A stretch of 64,000 bases of DNA from Bradyrhizobium tropiciagri (GTDB lineage: Bacteria; Pseudomonadota; Alphaproteobacteria; Rhizobiales; Xanthobacteraceae): positions 1-64,000 of the forward strand of contig NZ_LFLZ01000001.1 of NCBI RefSeq assembly GCF_001189845.1. The letters are read 5' to 3'. The notes below the pieces were generated by a model. That model was not told where the DNA came from and did no database searches. It worked only from the letters and a program-made list of their open reading frames with translations. The position numbers were made by a program, and so were the translations under genes. This document shows positions 1 to 9,901 of this stretch, one piece after another (within the stretch, counting starts at the first letter, position 1; each line of letters begins with the position of its first letter).

Positions 1-30
1 CGCCAGGACGACACTGGTGGAAATTCGCGT

Positions 31-957
31 CTACCCCTCCGCCTCGAGCCATTCCGCGGCGCCGCGCCACAGGGCGTCGCGGTGTTCGCTGCGGAAGAAG
101 CCAAAATGGCCGATCGCCTTCGCGCCGGCGTCCGCAGGACGGATCGAGATGATCTCCGGTGTGATCGACGTGAACGCCGAGCACAGCAGTTCGACCGCCG
201 GCCGCGTCGCCCAGGTGTCGTCGGTGATGGTGAGTGCGCGGAGCTTGCCCTTGAACTTCGGAAAATTTTCGCGCGCAGCAAGCGCCGGGTCGTCGAGCAG
301 ATAGCGCTCGCGCATCACCCAGCCGCGCCATTGCTCGAACACGCCGCGCGGCAGGTCCATGCCGAGGCCGGCCCAGCCCGGCACATAGCCGAGCGTGCGG
401 GCGAGCGGCAGGCCGATGCCGTTCATGAAGGCGACGACGCGGTAGCGTTCGGGCGAGGCCATCAGCTTCCAATGCGCGGCTTGCGAGGCGATCAGCAAAG
501 CGCGCGGGATCTCGGCGTTGTTCGGCAACAGGCCGAGCGCCTGGCCGCCGAAGGAGTGGCCGACGTAGGCAAAGGGCAGGTCGCGGTAGCGCTCGCGCAT
601 CCAGCGCACGGCGGCGGTGGCGTCGAGCGCGGCCCAATCCGCCATCGTCGTCTTGAAGCCGGCCAGCGACTTCCGCTTGTTCAGGCCGGTCGCCGCCATC
701 GGCCTGCTATCGCCGGTGCCGCGGTAGTCGTAGGTCAGGACCGCCGAACCGCGGCGGGCGAGGTAGCCGGCAAAGCCGCGATAGACCTTGCGGGGCACGG
801 CGGTCGCCGAGTTGATCAGGACGGCGTGGCGCTTCCTGCCGCGGGGCAGGAACAGCGTGGCGGCGAGCGGATAGCCGTCCGCGGCCGGCACGACGATGTC
901 GTCGCTAAAAACGTCGTCCAGCGCGGCGGCGGCCACGGCGATTTCCCCGGCATTCAT
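31..957 (-). CDS. alpha/beta fold hydrolase
   Basis: A 308-residue alpha/beta hydrolase, probably a cytoplasmic esterase or peptidase-like enzyme of the serine aminopeptidase/YheT type; its substrate cannot be told. The nucleophile elbow GHSFGG lies near residue 132, a DYRGTGDS strand-turn lies before it, and a late GHFGFF supplies the likely catalytic histidine. I chose the Met at 957 because the family-like sequence starts just after it. A Met 13 codons upstream (996) is also possible. It is transcribed divergently from the DAHP synthase gene and ends just inside the window edge, so it is complete. No signal peptide or membrane segment is visible. Confidence 0.8.
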   Translation of the reverse strand: MNAGEIAVAAAALDDVFSDDIVVPAADGYPLAATLFLPRGRKRHAVLINSATAVPRKVYRGFAGYLARRGSAVLTYDYRGTGDSRPMAATGLNKRKSLAGFKTTMADWAALDATAAVRWMRERYRDLPFAYVGHSFGGQALGLLPNNAEIPRALLIASQAAHWKLMASPERYRVVAFMNGIGLPLARTLGYVPGWAGLGMDLPRGVFEQWRGWVMRERYLLDDPALAARENFPKFKGKLRALTITDDTWATRPAVELLCSAFTSITPEIISIRPADAGAKAIGHFGFFRSEHRDALWRGAAEWLEAEG

Positions 958-1108
958 GCTATGCTCTACCAAATGCGAATTCGGATTTTCTTGCAAGGGC
1001 TTGACGGAATTGCAGGAATCCTTCTAGCGGGAGGCTGGCGCCCTGTGTATAAGCCGGGCTTTCCGTATGCCGCGATTAAGTCGCGGTTTTTGCTCAGGAG
1101 TTGACCTC

Positions 1109-2497
1109 ATGTCCGAGCGGTGGACACCCGATAGCTGGCGCGCCAAGAAGGTGCTGCAGGTGCCCGATTATCCCGATGCCAAGGCATTGGCCGATGTCGA
1201 GGCCCAGCTGGCGACCTTTCCGCCGCTGGTGTTCGCGGGCGAGGCGCGCAGCCTGAAGAAGGCGCTGGGCCGGGTGGCCGCGGGCGAGGCTTTCCTGCTG
1301 CAGGGCGGCGACTGCGCCGAGAGCTTTGCCGAGCACGGCGCCAACAACATCCGCGACTTCTTCCGCGTGCTGCTGCAGATGGCTGTGGTCATGACCTATG
1401 CCGGCGCGCTGCCGGTGGTGAAGGTCGGCCGCATCGCCGGGCAGTTTGCCAAGCCGCGCTCATCGCCGACCGAGAAGCAGGGCGACGTCGAGCTGCCGAG
1501 CTATCGCGGCGACATCGTCAACGACATCGCCTTCACCGCGGAGGCGCGCATTCCCGATCCGCAGCGCCAGCTGATGGCCTATCGCCAATCGGCGGCGACG
1601 CTGAACCTGCTGCGCGCGTTCGCGACCGGCGGCTTCGCCAATCTCGGCAGCGTGCATCAATGGATGCTCGGCTTCCTGAAGGATTCGCCGCAGTCCCGCC
1701 GCTACAAGGAGCTCGCCGACCGCATTTCGGACGCGCTGAACTTCATGCGCGCCTGCGGCCTCGATCTCGAGAGCCATCCGGAGCTGCGCGCCACCGATTT
1801 CTACACCAGCCACGAGGCGCTGCTGCTCGGCTACGAGCAGGCGATGACGCGGGTCGATTCGACCACCGGCGACTGGTACGCGACCTCGGGCCACATGATC
1901 TGGATCGGCGACCGCACCCGCCAGCTCGACCACGGCCATGTCGAATATTTCCGCGGCATCAAGAATCCGATCGGCCTGAAATGCGGTCCGTCGCTGAAGC
2001 CGGACGAACTGTTGAAGCTGATCGACATCCTCAATCCCGACAACGAGCCGGGACGCCTGACGCTGATCAACCGCTTCGGCGCCGACAAGGTCGGCGATCA
2101 TCTGCCCGGCCTGATCCGCGCCGTGCAGCGCGAGGGCCGCGTCGTGGTCTGGTCGTGCGATCCGATGCACGGCAACACCATCACCTCGACCACGGGCTAC
2201 AAGACGCGGCCGTTCGACCGCGTGCTGTCGGAGGTGAAGGCGTTCTTCCAGATCCATGCGGCGGAAGGCACCCATGCCGGCGGTGTGCATCTGGAGATGA
2301 CCGGGCAGGACGTCACCGAATGCATCGGCGGTGCGCGCGCCATCACCGATGAGGATCTCAACGACCGCTATCACACAGTCTGCGATCCCCGTCTCAACGC
2401 CGAACAGTCGATCGACATGGCCTTCCTGATCGCCGAGCTCCTGAAGCAGGAGCGCGCCGGCAAGGTCAAACCGATGCCGGCCGCCGCGGGGTTGTGA
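1109..2497 (+). CDS. aroG: class II 3-deoxy-7-phosphoheptulonate (DAHP) synthase
   Basis: Joins phosphoenolpyruvate and erythrose 4-phosphate in the first step of the shikimate pathway for aromatic amino acids. The 462-residue length and the sequence match the plant/Mycobacterium class II family, not the shorter E. coli type. Family-like stretches are the N-terminal W-x-[51 protein letters not shown], and [10 protein letters not shown]. The start at 1109 is set by the Shine-Dalgarno CAGGAG at 1095-1100 and by the family N terminus; an in-frame Met at 1067 lies upstream. The symbol follows mycobacterial usage. Downstream dgkA begins after a 43-base gap. Confidence 0.95.
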   Translation: MSERWTPDSWRAKKVLQVPDYPDAKALADVEAQLATFPPLVFAGEARSLKKALGRVAAGEAFLLQGGDCAESFAEHGANNIRDFFRVLLQMAVVMTYAGALPVVKVGRIAGQFAKPRSSPTEKQGDVELPSYRGDIVNDIAFTAEARIPDPQRQLMAYRQSAATLNLLRAFATGGFANLGSVHQWMLGFLKDSPQSRRYKELADRISDALNFMRACGLDLESHPELRATDFYTSHEALLLGYEQAMTRVDSTTGDWYATSGHMIWIGDRTRQLDHGHVEYFRGIKNPIGLKCGPSLKPDELLKLIDILNPDNEPGRLTLINRFGADKVGDHLPGLIRAVQREGRVVVWSCDPMHGNTITSTTGYKTRPFDRVLSEVKAFFQIHAAEGTHAGGVHLEMTGQDVTECIGGARAITDEDLNDRYHTVCDPRLNAEQSIDMAFLIAELLKQERAGKVKPMPAAAGL

Positions 2498-2540
2498 TTT
2501 GGGGCAGGCGAGTTGGGGGCAGTGACTTGAGGGCAGTGAC

Positions 2541-2894
2541 TTGCTGAGGTTCTGGCGAGCCACCATCAACTCGCGCAACGGGCTGGCATTCGCCATCCGC
2601 TCGGAGCAGGCGATCCGCGAGGAGGTCGTGGCGCTGGTGCTGTCGGTGCCGCTTGCCTGGCTGGTCGGCGCCACCGTGATGCGCCGGGTCGAGCTGGTCG
2701 CGACCGTGGTGCTGGTTCTCGTGATCGAGCTGCTCAACACCGCGATCGAGAAGCTCGCCGACCGCCTGACCATGGATCACGATCCGCAGATCGGCCGGGT
2801 CAAGGACATGGGCTCCGCCGCCGTCGGCGTCGCGCTTGTGATGGCCGGGCTGTTCTGGCTGTTCGCCCTCGCCGAGCGCTCGGGTGCATTCTGA
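2541..2894 (+). CDS. dgkA: diacylglycerol kinase, prokaryotic DgkA type
   Basis: A small integral inner-membrane kinase that phosphorylates diacylglycerol to phosphatidic acid and so recycles lipid. The 117-residue length is close to E. coli DgkA. The signature E-L-L-N-T-A-I-E-K-L-A-D lies near residues 67-78, within the second of three predicted membrane helices. The N terminus has the usual R-x-x-x-A-I-R-S-E-x-A-x-R-E-E amphipathic helix. The start is TTG at 2541; no good ATG precedes it, so the true start may differ by a few codons. It ends 2 bases before the next gene, suggesting co-transcription. Confidence 0.9.
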   Translation: MLRFWRATINSRNGLAFAIRSEQAIREEVVALVLSVPLAWLVGATVMRRVELVATVVLVLVIELLNTAIEKLADRLTMDHDPQIGRVKDMGSAAVGVALVMAGLFWLFALAERSGAF

Positions 2895-2896
2895 CC

Positions 2897-4042
2897 GTGA
2901 GTGCCAATACGCCGATCAAGCTTGCGGTGATCGGACGGGGTCTGATCGGATCGGCCGCCGCGCGCCATCTGAGCAAGATGGGCCACGAGGTTGCGCTGAT
3001 CGGGCCGGGTGAGCCGGTCGATTTTGCGCGCCATGACGGCGTGTTCGGCAGCCACTATGACGAAGGCCGCATCACCCGGACCTACGATCCGCAAGCCTTC
3101 TGGCGGCAGATGAACCGCGCCGCGATCGCGCGTTACGGCGAGATTGCTGCGGAAAGCGGCGTCGATTTCTACCAGGAGACCGGCGCGCTTCACGTCGGTA
3201 ACAGCGAAACCACCGATGTCGGCTCGATCGGCGACGTCTGCGCCGACGAGGCGATCGCGTGTGAGGCCTATCAGGACGCGGCGCTCGCCGAGCGGTTTCC
3301 GTTTCTGAAAGCGACCGCGGGCATGCTGGGCTATTTCGAGCCGCGCAATGCCGGCTATGTCAGTCCGCGGCGCCTGGTGCGGGCGCAGACGATCGCGGCG
3401 GAGCGCGCGGGCGCGCGGATCATCGACGAGCCTGCGCTCGGGATTTCGGAAACCGCTTCCGGTGTGACGATCCGGACGCGATCGGGCAACCTCGAGGCCG
3501 AGCGTGTGCTGGTTGCCGCAGGCGGGCATACCCAATCGCTGATCGGCCGATCGCTGGGTGTTACGGTCTACGCGCGCACCGCGGCGCTGTTCCGGCTCGA
3601 TCGGCCGGAGGTCGAACGCCTGGCCGGCATGCCGTCGATGCGCTGTCTCGGGCCGAAGGGCGACAACCCCTATATCCTGCCGCCGATCCCGTATCCCGAC
3701 GGCCAGACCTGGTTGAAGCTCGGCGGAGATCCGGTCGATCGTCCGCTCGGCAGCGAGGCTGACATCAAGGACTGGTTCCGGTCGGGCGGGTCGGTTGACG
3801 TTGCTGATCGCCTGCAAGCGCAGATACTCGATCGCATCCGCGGCCTCAAGTTCGAAGAGCGCCGCGTCGTGCCCTGCATGACCAGCTTTGGCGACACCGG
3901 CTTGCCGCTTATCGGGCCGCTGTCCGAGCGGGTCACCGTCGCATTCTGCTGCTACGGCAAGAGCGCAAAATGTTCGGACGAATTGGGCCGGCTGGGTGGT
4001 CTGGCGCTGCTCGGCGAGGTGAGGGCGGAGCTTGCACCCTGA
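2897..4042 (+). CDS. FAD-dependent oxidoreductase, sarcosine oxidase-like
   Basis: A 381-residue amine-oxidising flavoenzyme of the monomeric sarcosine oxidase / N-methyl-amino-acid oxidase family. The FAD-binding GRGLIGSAAARHL lies at about residues 14-26, with a G-S-H-Y-D-E-G-R segment near residue 50. Near the C terminus P-C-M-T-S-F resembles the C-M-Y-T site where monomeric sarcosine oxidases attach FAD covalently to cysteine, so a covalent flavin is plausible. The substrate cannot be deduced. The start is GTG at 2897, 2 bases after dgkA, probably the same transcript. A second Cys-rich stretch (F-C-C-Y-G-K) follows where the family usually has a G-F-S-G-H-G-F-K type motif, so the C-terminal FAD contacts may be altered. 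Confidence 0.8.
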   Translation: MSANTPIKLAVIGRGLIGSAAARHLSKMGHEVALIGPGEPVDFARHDGVFGSHYDEGRITRTYDPQAFWRQMNRAAIARYGEIAAESGVDFYQETGALHVGNSETTDVGSIGDVCADEAIACEAYQDAALAERFPFLKATAGMLGYFEPRNAGYVSPRRLVRAQTIAAERAGARIIDEPALGISETASGVTIRTRSGNLEAERVLVAAGGHTQSLIGRSLGVTVYARTAALFRLDRPEVERLAGMPSMRCLGPKGDNPYILPPIPYPDGQTWLKLGGDPVDRPLGSEADIKDWFRSGGSVDVADRLQAQILDRIRGLKFEERRVVPCMTSFGDTGLPLIGPLSERVTVAFCCYGKSAKCSDELGRLGGLALLGEVRAELAP

Positions 4043-4126
4043 CGAGGAATCCCAGTGCGATTTCTGCAATCGCACCATGACCGGACGGCCATTGAAGTTT
4101 GCCCTTGTGCGGGACAACATAATGCT

Positions 4127-5878
4127 ATGAGCGAACAACAGATCAAGATTACCCTGGCGCAACTCAACCCGACGGTCGGTGACGTCACCGGCAACGCCGC
4201 GAAGGCGCGTGCCGCGCGCGAGAAAGCCAAGGTGGACGGCGCCGATCTCGTGGTGCTCTCGGAGCTGTTCCTTGCCGGCTATCCGCCGGAGGACCTGGTG
4301 CTCAAGCCGGCGTTCCAGGCGGCCTGCCGCGCCGCGGTCGAGGAGCTGGCGCGCGAGACCAAGGACGGCGGTCCGGCCATGCTGATCGGCACGCCCTGGG
4401 TCGAGGACGGCAAGCTCTACAATGCCTGCGCACTGCTTGACGGCGGACGCATCGCCGCGCTGCGCTTCAAGGCCAATCTGCCGAATTACGGCGTGTTCGA
4501 CGAGAAGCGGCTGTTCGCGCGCGGTCCCGCGCCGGGCCCGGTGACGGTGCGCGGCGTGCGCATCGGCGTGCCGATCTGCGAGGACATCTGGCTCGAGGAG
4601 TCCGAAGAATACGAGAACGTCGTCGAATGTCTCGCCGAGACCGGTGCCGAGATCCTGGTGGTGCCGAACGGCTCGCCCTATGCCCGCGACAAGGCCGATC
4701 TCAGGCTGTCGATCGTGGTGGCGCGGGTCACCGAGAGCGGGCTGCCGCTGGTCTATTTGAATGAAGTGGGCGGCCAGGACGAGCTGATCTTCGACGGCGC
4801 CTCGTTTGCGCTCAATGCCGATCTGTCGGTCGCGGCGCAGCTGCCGGCGTTCGAGGAGAACATCACGACGCTGACCTGGCGCAAGACCGCCGACGGCTGG
4901 CGCTGCAACGGGCCGAGCACGGCGCAGCTCGAGGGCGACAAGGCCGATTACGCGGCCTGTGTGCTCGGCCTGCGCGACTATGTCCGCAAGAACGGTTTTC
5001 CCGGCGTGCTGCTCGGCGTCTCCGGCGGCATCGACTCGGCGCTATGCGCGGCGATCGCGGTCGATGCGCTCGGTGCCGACAAGGTGCGCGGCGTGATGCT
5101 GCCGTTCCGCTACACCGCGCAGGTGTCGCTCGACGATGCCGCCAAGCTCGCCGCCGCGCTCGGCATCCGCTACGAGATCCTGCCGATTGCCGACGCCGTG
5201 AACGGGTTCGAGAAGATTTTGGCGCCGGTGTTCGCGGGCCTGGAGCGCGACATCACCGAGGAGAATCTGCAGGCGCGCGCCCGCGGCACGCTGTTGATGG
5301 CGATCTCCAACAAGACCGGCGCCATGGTGGTGACGACCGGCAACAAGTCGGAAATGTCGGTCGGCTACGCCACGCTGTATGGCGACATGAATGGCGGCTT
5401 CAACCCGATCAAGGACATCTACAAGACCGAGGTGTTCCGCCTGTCCAGCCTGCGCAATGCCTGGAAGCCGGACGGCGCGCTCGGTCCGTCGGGCGAGGTG
5501 ATTCCGGTCAACATCATCATCCGGCCGCCGACCGCGGAGCTGCGCGAGAACCAGACCGACCAGGATTCGCTGCCGCCTTACGAGGTGCTGGATGCGATCC
5601 TCGAGCGTCTCGTGGAGCGCGAGGAGCCGCTTGCGACCATCATCGAGGCCGGCTTCGATCGCGATGTGGTGACCCGCGTCGACCGCCTGCTCAACATCGC
5701 CGAATACAAGCGCCGGCAGGCCGCGCCCGGCGTGAAGGTGACGCGGAAGAATTTCGGCCGCGACCGCCGCTATCCCATCACCAACCGCTTCCGCGATTTC
5801 GGCAAGGCGCTGCCGGAGCCCGACGAGAAGCTGGTGACGCGCACCTCGCGCGCGTCGGCGGAGGCGTTCGAGGGGTGA
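4127..5878 (+). CDS. nadE: glutamine-dependent NAD+ synthetase
   Basis: Last step of NAD synthesis: converts nicotinate adenine dinucleotide to NAD+ with ammonia from glutamine. The 583-residue protein has an N-terminal nitrilase-type glutaminase domain (about 1-265): the E in SELFLAGYPPEDL, the K in RFKANLPNYGVFDEKR, and nucleophile Cys151 in VPICEDIW. The C-terminal ATP-pyrophosphatase domain carries the P-loop GVSGGIDSAL from residue 297 and the T-T-G-N-K-S-E motif. The Met at 4127 fits the family N terminus (MSEQQIKITLAQLNP); an upstream in-frame Met at 4055 would add a non-homologous extension. It converges with the DUF2865 gene across a hairpin-rich repeat. Confidence 0.95.
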   Translation: MSEQQIKITLAQLNPTVGDVTGNAAKARAAREKAKVDGADLVVLSELFLAGYPPEDLVLKPAFQAACRAAVEELARETKDGGPAMLIGTPWVEDGKLYNACALLDGGRIAALRFKANLPNYGVFDEKRLFARGPAPGPVTVRGVRIGVPICEDIWLEESEEYENVVECLAETGAEILVVPNGSPYARDKADLRLSIVVARVTESGLPLVYLNEVGGQDELIFDGASFALNADLSVAAQLPAFEENITTLTWRKTADGWRCNGPSTAQLEGDKADYAACVLGLRDYVRKNGFPGVLLGVSGGIDSALCAAIAVDALGADKVRGVMLPFRYTAQVSLDDAAKLAAALGIRYEILPIADAVNGFEKILAPVFAGLERDITEENLQARARGTLLMAISNKTGAMVVTTGNKSEMSVGYATLYGDMNGGFNPIKDIYKTEVFRLSSLRNAWKPDGALGPSGEVIPVNIIIRPPTAELRENQTDQDSLPPYEVLDAILERLVEREEPLATIIEAGFDRDVVTRVDRLLNIAEYKRRQAAPGVKVTRKNFGRDRRYPITNRFRDFGKALPEPDEKLVTRTSRASAEAFEG

Positions 5879-5904
5879 ACCCTCTCGAGTGCCACGATGC
5901 TCTT

Positions 5905-6036
5905 CTCCCTCTCCCGCTTGCGGGGGAGGTCGGGGTGGGGGTGTCGCCGCGAGCGAGACCGCCGACGTGGAGAAAGCCCCCACCCATATCGCATCTTCGA
6001 TGCGATATGACCTCCCCGCAAGCGGGAGAGGTGGGG
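5905..6036. repeat. palindromic intergenic repeat with a central hairpin (possible bidirectional terminator)
   Basis: Between the convergent nadE and DUF2865 genes, the arm around 5911-5930 (CTCCCGCTTGCGGGGGAGGT) is matched inversely by 6009-6031. Inside is a perfect 10-bp stem at 5985-5994 / 6000-6009 with a CTTCG loop. This is the common intergenic palindrome style of Bradyrhizobium. Its place between two stop codons fits transcription termination from both sides, though there is no T-run. Confidence 0.7.
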
Positions 6037-6057
6037 AATGAGTTCGCGGACGGGCTT

Positions 6058-7235
6058 CTACTGCTTCTTCTGCTGAATGAAGGTCGGGCCGACCGTGCGG
6101 ATCTGACCGTCGCTTGCGGGCGCAGCCGGCGCCGTGGTGGCGTCAGCGGCGGCGGGCTGCTGCTGTTGAGCCGCGGCCGGCGCGCCCTTCTTGCCGGCGG
6201 CAGCTTGGTCTGCGCGCGCTGCTGCATCTTCCGCGCGCTCTCCTCGGTGACGATGATGTCGCCCTGCTGCGCGGCGGACGTCTGGTCGTCGACGGCCTTC
6301 AACGCCTCGGCCCAGCTCTGGCCGGCCGCCCTGCAGGAGCACGACGGATTGAACTCGGTGCGGTACTTGAAGGCGTTCGGCAGCGACGAGTAGGACTGGC
6401 CGCTGATCGAGACCGCCTGGTTGATGTCTTCGCCGGGATTGCGGTAGGCGAACAGGCTGGCCTCCGCGGCCGGGCACTGCGCCTTACAGATCTGCTCGTC
6501 GGCGGCAAAGCGCGCCGACGAGGTCGCGAACGAAATCGGGAAATAGGCGCCGTCGCAGGTGCGCACGCAGACGGTGCGGAAGGTGCCGGACTGCCCGCCA
6601 TATTGTGCGTCGGGCGGGGGCAGCGGCGTATTCGGATTGGCGCCGCCGCCACCGCCGCCGAACAAGTTCTCGATGAAATTGCCGGGGCCACGCGCGGCGG
6701 CCGCAGCGTATTGCGGGCCGCAATTGTTCTGCGCCAGCGCGGTCAGGACCGAGCGGCGCTGGTTCTCGCGGTCGGCGCCGCCGAGCCCGCCGGTGCGCAG
6801 CCGTTCGAGATTGGTGGTCATCTGGTCGAGATTGGCGCGCATCTGCTGGATCTGGTTGTTGACCGGTCCGCACTGCGCCGAATTGTTATTGAACAGCGAA
6901 AAGAACCCGGAGCTGTCGCAGCCCATGCGCCGGGCCTGCGCGGTCACGCGATCGAGTTCGCCCTGCTGCCTTGTTGCCGCGTCCTGATAGCGGCGGATCT
7001 GCTCGTCCTTGGCCGGATCGCCACCGCCGCCGCCGCGATCGATCGCCGCCAGCTGGCCCTCGAGCCGCACGCACATCGGATTGGCCGGCGGATTCGGCTG
7101 GGCGCCCTGGGGCGCCGGGCCGGGCGGGCCAGGCGGCACTTGCGCCAGGGCATCCGTGGCGGGCAGGGCGATTGCGGCCAACAGGGCGCAAGTCGAGAAC
7201 CAGCGGGAGAAGCGAGAACGGGAGCTATTGGGCAT
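6058..7235 (-). CDS. DUF2865 exported protein, reading frame broken near 6200
   Basis: A secreted or periplasmic protein of unknown function with a DUF2865-like layout. It has an N-terminal signal peptide ending near A-L-A-Q (about residue 31), a Pro/Gly-rich linker, a coiled-coil-like central part with Cys pairs, and a conserved Cys-rich module (T-V-C-V-R-T-C-D-G-A-Y-F-P-I). The frame starting at 7235 runs to about 6200. It then continues only in another frame, to the end QIRTVGPTFIQQKKQ at 6058. Restoring one base in the GG at 6199-6200 (CCC read as CC on the coding strand) gives 392 residues with a natural C terminus. Without it the frame reads through the repeat into Arg/Pro-rich nonsense. 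Probably a sequence error. Confidence 0.78.
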
Positions 7236-7378
7236 ATCCGGCCATTAAAACGACGCCGCCCGGCGAGCAACGCCAAAGCGCGCGGGCAAGGCCGCTGCAA
7301 TAGCCTTTTCTCGGGGCAGCGTCACGTCGTTTCCGGGGCGCCGGTGTGGCAATAACCCCGTTTATCCAGCAGCTTGGC

Positions 7379-7702
7379 TCAGCGCTGACACGTGATGGCG
7401 ACGTATTCGCCGCAGCTATTGCCGGTGCATTTCTCATTGGCGGCGTGCGGAACCGCGCCGGTGATCTCGTCAGGATCGACGCGGCGGTAATTGGTGGCCT
7501 GCGCAAAATCCCGTGACCGGCAGTAGGCGCGGGCGGCGGACGCGCCGCAGCGGTCGCCACGAGCGAGGCACTGGTCGATGCCGTAGCCGTCGGCCTGGTT
7601 GGCGACGATGAAAACGCGGCTGTCGGCCCGTGCGGCCGAGGGGACAAGGGCGGAGGGGACAAGTAAGAGCGCGCAGGCAATCAATGCTGAAAAGGGCCGC
7701 AT
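7379..7702 (-). CDS. small exported cysteine-containing protein, unknown function
   Basis: A 107-residue protein with a clear signal peptide (Leu/Ala-rich core, likely cleavage after A-A-R-A near residue 26). The mature part has six Cys residues, including C-L-A-R-G-D-R-C-G, Y-C-R-S-R-D-F and C-T-G-N-S-C-G, which suggests disulfide bonds in the periplasm. I do not recognise a named family. It lies downstream of, and on the same strand as, nothing obvious; the 143-base gap to the DUF2865 gene holds no gene. Codon use resembles its neighbours. Confidence 0.7.
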   Translation of the reverse strand: MRPFSALIACALLLVPSALVPSAARADSRVFIVANQADGYGIDQCLARGDRCGASAARAYCRSRDFAQATNYRRVDPDEITGAVPHAANEKCTGNSCGEYVAITCQR

Positions 7703-7998
7703 GGTGCACCGATGAAATGGCGGGGAATCCGCAGGCCCTCCCGTACGCCCAAATGCTTAATAATGATTAACCATGAGGGCGTTGGCGTGATTTTGGTGCG
7801 GCGCCAGCTGCAAAACGCTCGAAAACAAGCCCCTTGACGCGATAAAGGGGCCATGAGACATGGTGGAACCATGAACGGCCACCTCGCCATCTGCAGCATT
7901 TGCCGCGAGATTATGAGCTAGCGATTCGCTGGCTGAGGCCGTCTTTTCTCAATCACCCTGAGAATCACTGGACGCCCGGCCGCAAGGGACGGTGATCC

Positions 7999-9398
7999 AT
8001 GGAATTGCGCCTTTACGACACGTTGACCCGGGAGAAGCGGCTGTTCGTGCCGCTCGATGCCAACAACGTCCGCATGTATGCCTGCGGACCGACGGTCTAC
8101 GACTTCGCCCATATCGGCAACGGCCGGGCGGCCATTGTCTTCGACGTGCTATTCCGCGCGCTGCGCCATCGCTATGGCGCCGGCCACGTGACCTATGTCC
8201 GCAACATCACCGACGTCGACGACAAGATCAATGTCCGCGCCGCGCGAGACTATCCCGGCGTGCCGCTGAACGAGGCGATCCGCAAGGTCACCGAGCAGAC
8301 CTACCAGCAGTATCAGGATGACGTCACGGCACTGGGCTGCTTGCCGCCCACAGTGCAGCCGCGCGCGACCGAGCACATCCCGGAGATGCGCGCGATCATC
8401 GAGAAGCTGGTCGCCGGCGGCTTTGCCTACGTCGCCGAGGATCATGTGCTGTTCTCGCCGCAGGCGATGAACGCGGCCAACTCGGTGCTGCCGCGCTATG
8501 GCGCGCTGTCGAAGCGCTCGCTCGACGAGATGATCGCGGCGCCCGCGTCGATGTCGCGCCCTACAAGCGCGACAACACCGACTTCGTGCTGTGGAAGCCG
8601 TCGAAGCCGGGCGAGCCGTCCTGGCCGTCGCCGGCAGGCATCACGGTCGAGGGCCGGCCCGGTTGGCACATCGAGTGCTCGGCGATGGCCTGGAAGCACC
8701 TCGGCGAGAAGTTCGACATCCATGGCGGCGGCATCGACCTGGTGTTCCCGCACCATGAGAACGAGCTCGCGCAGACCTGCTGCGCGTTCCACACCGACCG
8801 CATGGCCAATGTCTGGATGCACAACGGCTTCCTGCAGATCGAAAGCGAGAAGATGTCGAAGTCGCTCGGCAACTTCTTTACGATCCGCGATCTGCTGACG
8901 GATTGGCCGGGCGAGGTGCTGCGGCTCAGCATGCTCCGAACGCACTACCGTTCGCCGCTCGACTGGACGCTGAAGAGCGCAGAAGAGGCCGCAAGGACGC
9001 TCGACGACTGGTATGCGGTCGCGGCCGACGCCGAGTCCGGCGCGCCGTCGCCGGCGATGGTCGAGGCGCTCTACGACGATCTCAACACCGCGCAGGCGAT
9101 GGCCGTGCTGCACGGCCTGCGGAATGCTGCCGCGAGCAGTGAGGCAGGCCGCAAGGAATTTGCCGGTTCGCTGCGGCTGCTCGGCTTCCTGTCGGAGAGC
9201 GCGGCAGCATGGGAGGCGCGCAAGCAGCAGGCGAGCGGCGTCGACGCTGCCGCGGTCGAGGCGCTGATCGCCGAGCGCACCGCGGCGCGTGCGCGCAAGG
9301 ATTTCAAGGAGTCCGACCGGATCCGCGATCAGCTCGCCGCGATGGGTGTGGTGATCAAGGACTCCAAGGAAGGCACCACCTGGGAGATCGCGCGATGA
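7999..9398 (+). CDS. cysS: cysteinyl-tRNA synthetase, frame broken near 8538
   Basis: Charges tRNA-Cys with cysteine; normally essential. The first part has the class I signature H-I-G-N-G-R in [16 protein letters not shown] and the Zn-site Cys in [11 protein letters not shown]. The second has W-H-I-E-C-S-A, the [15 protein letters not shown] zinc motif, and the KMSKSLGN signature. The first frame fails near 8538 and the second takes over. Changing the GG at 8538-8539 to GGG restores a 466-residue enzyme ([15 protein letters not shown] across the join). Since cysS is normally single-copy and essential, the break is most likely a sequence error. Its stop overlaps the next start in ATGA. Confidence 0.92.
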
Positions 9399-9901
9399 GC
9401 CGTTCCGCACCCGCGTTGCGCCCGTATCTGCCTGATGACGCGCCGCTGCTGGCGGCGATCTTCACGGCCTCGATCATGGATCTAACCGGTGACGATTACA
9501 GCGAGGCGCAGCAGGAAGCCTGGGCGGCAACTGCCGACGACGAGGCGGCGTTCGGCAAGAAGCTCGCGGGCCAGCTCACACTGATCGCGACGTTGCAGGG
9601 CGCGCCGGTCGGGTTTGCCTCGTTGAAGGGCGCCGACCATATCGACATGCTCTACGTGCATCCGAGCGCGGTCGGGCAGGGCGTAGGCGCCGCGCTGTGC
9701 GATGCGCTGGAGAAGATCGCGAGCGCCCGCGGCACCAAGACCCTGAAGGTCGATGTCAGCGACACCGCGCTCGAATTCTTCCGCAAGCGCGGTTACGTCG
9801 CGCAGCAGCGCAATTCGGTGACGATCGGCGACGAATGGCTCGCCAACACCACGATGCAGAAGACGCTCGACGGCGTTGCCACGCCCGGAGGCCACGCATG
9901 A
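9395..9901 (+). CDS. GNAT-family N-acetyltransferase
   Basis: A 168-residue acetyltransferase of the GNAT fold. The acetyl-CoA loop region lies around [13 protein letters not shown] (motif A, about residues 89-101). It is followed by [15 protein letters not shown], a typical C-terminal half. Substrate unknown. The ATG at 9395 overlaps the cysS stop (ATGA), and its own stop overlaps the cimA start the same way, so the three genes are probably translationally coupled. The N terminus ([16 protein letters not shown]) is normal for the family. Confidence 0.85.
   Translation: MSRSAPALRPYLPDDAPLLAAIFTASIMDLTGDDYSEAQQEAWAATADDEAAFGKKLAGQLTLIATLQGAPVGFASLKGADHIDMLYVHPSAVGQGVGAALCDALEKIASARGTKTLKVDVSDTALEFFRKRGYVAQQRNSVTIGDEWLANTTMQKTLDGVATPGGHA

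Noticed and set aside
31..1104. Long plus-strand frames over the hydrolase gene
   Set aside because: They are Arg/Ala-rich mirror frames of the minus-strand hydrolase and have no family-like sequence.
7757..7773. CtrA-like site between the small exported protein and cysS
   Set aside because: TTAA and TTAAC are 6 bases apart instead of 7, and the nearby genes are not typical CtrA targets.
7999..9398. cysS as a true pseudogene
   Set aside because: One restored base gives a full-length enzyme with all motifs, and the gene is normally essential.
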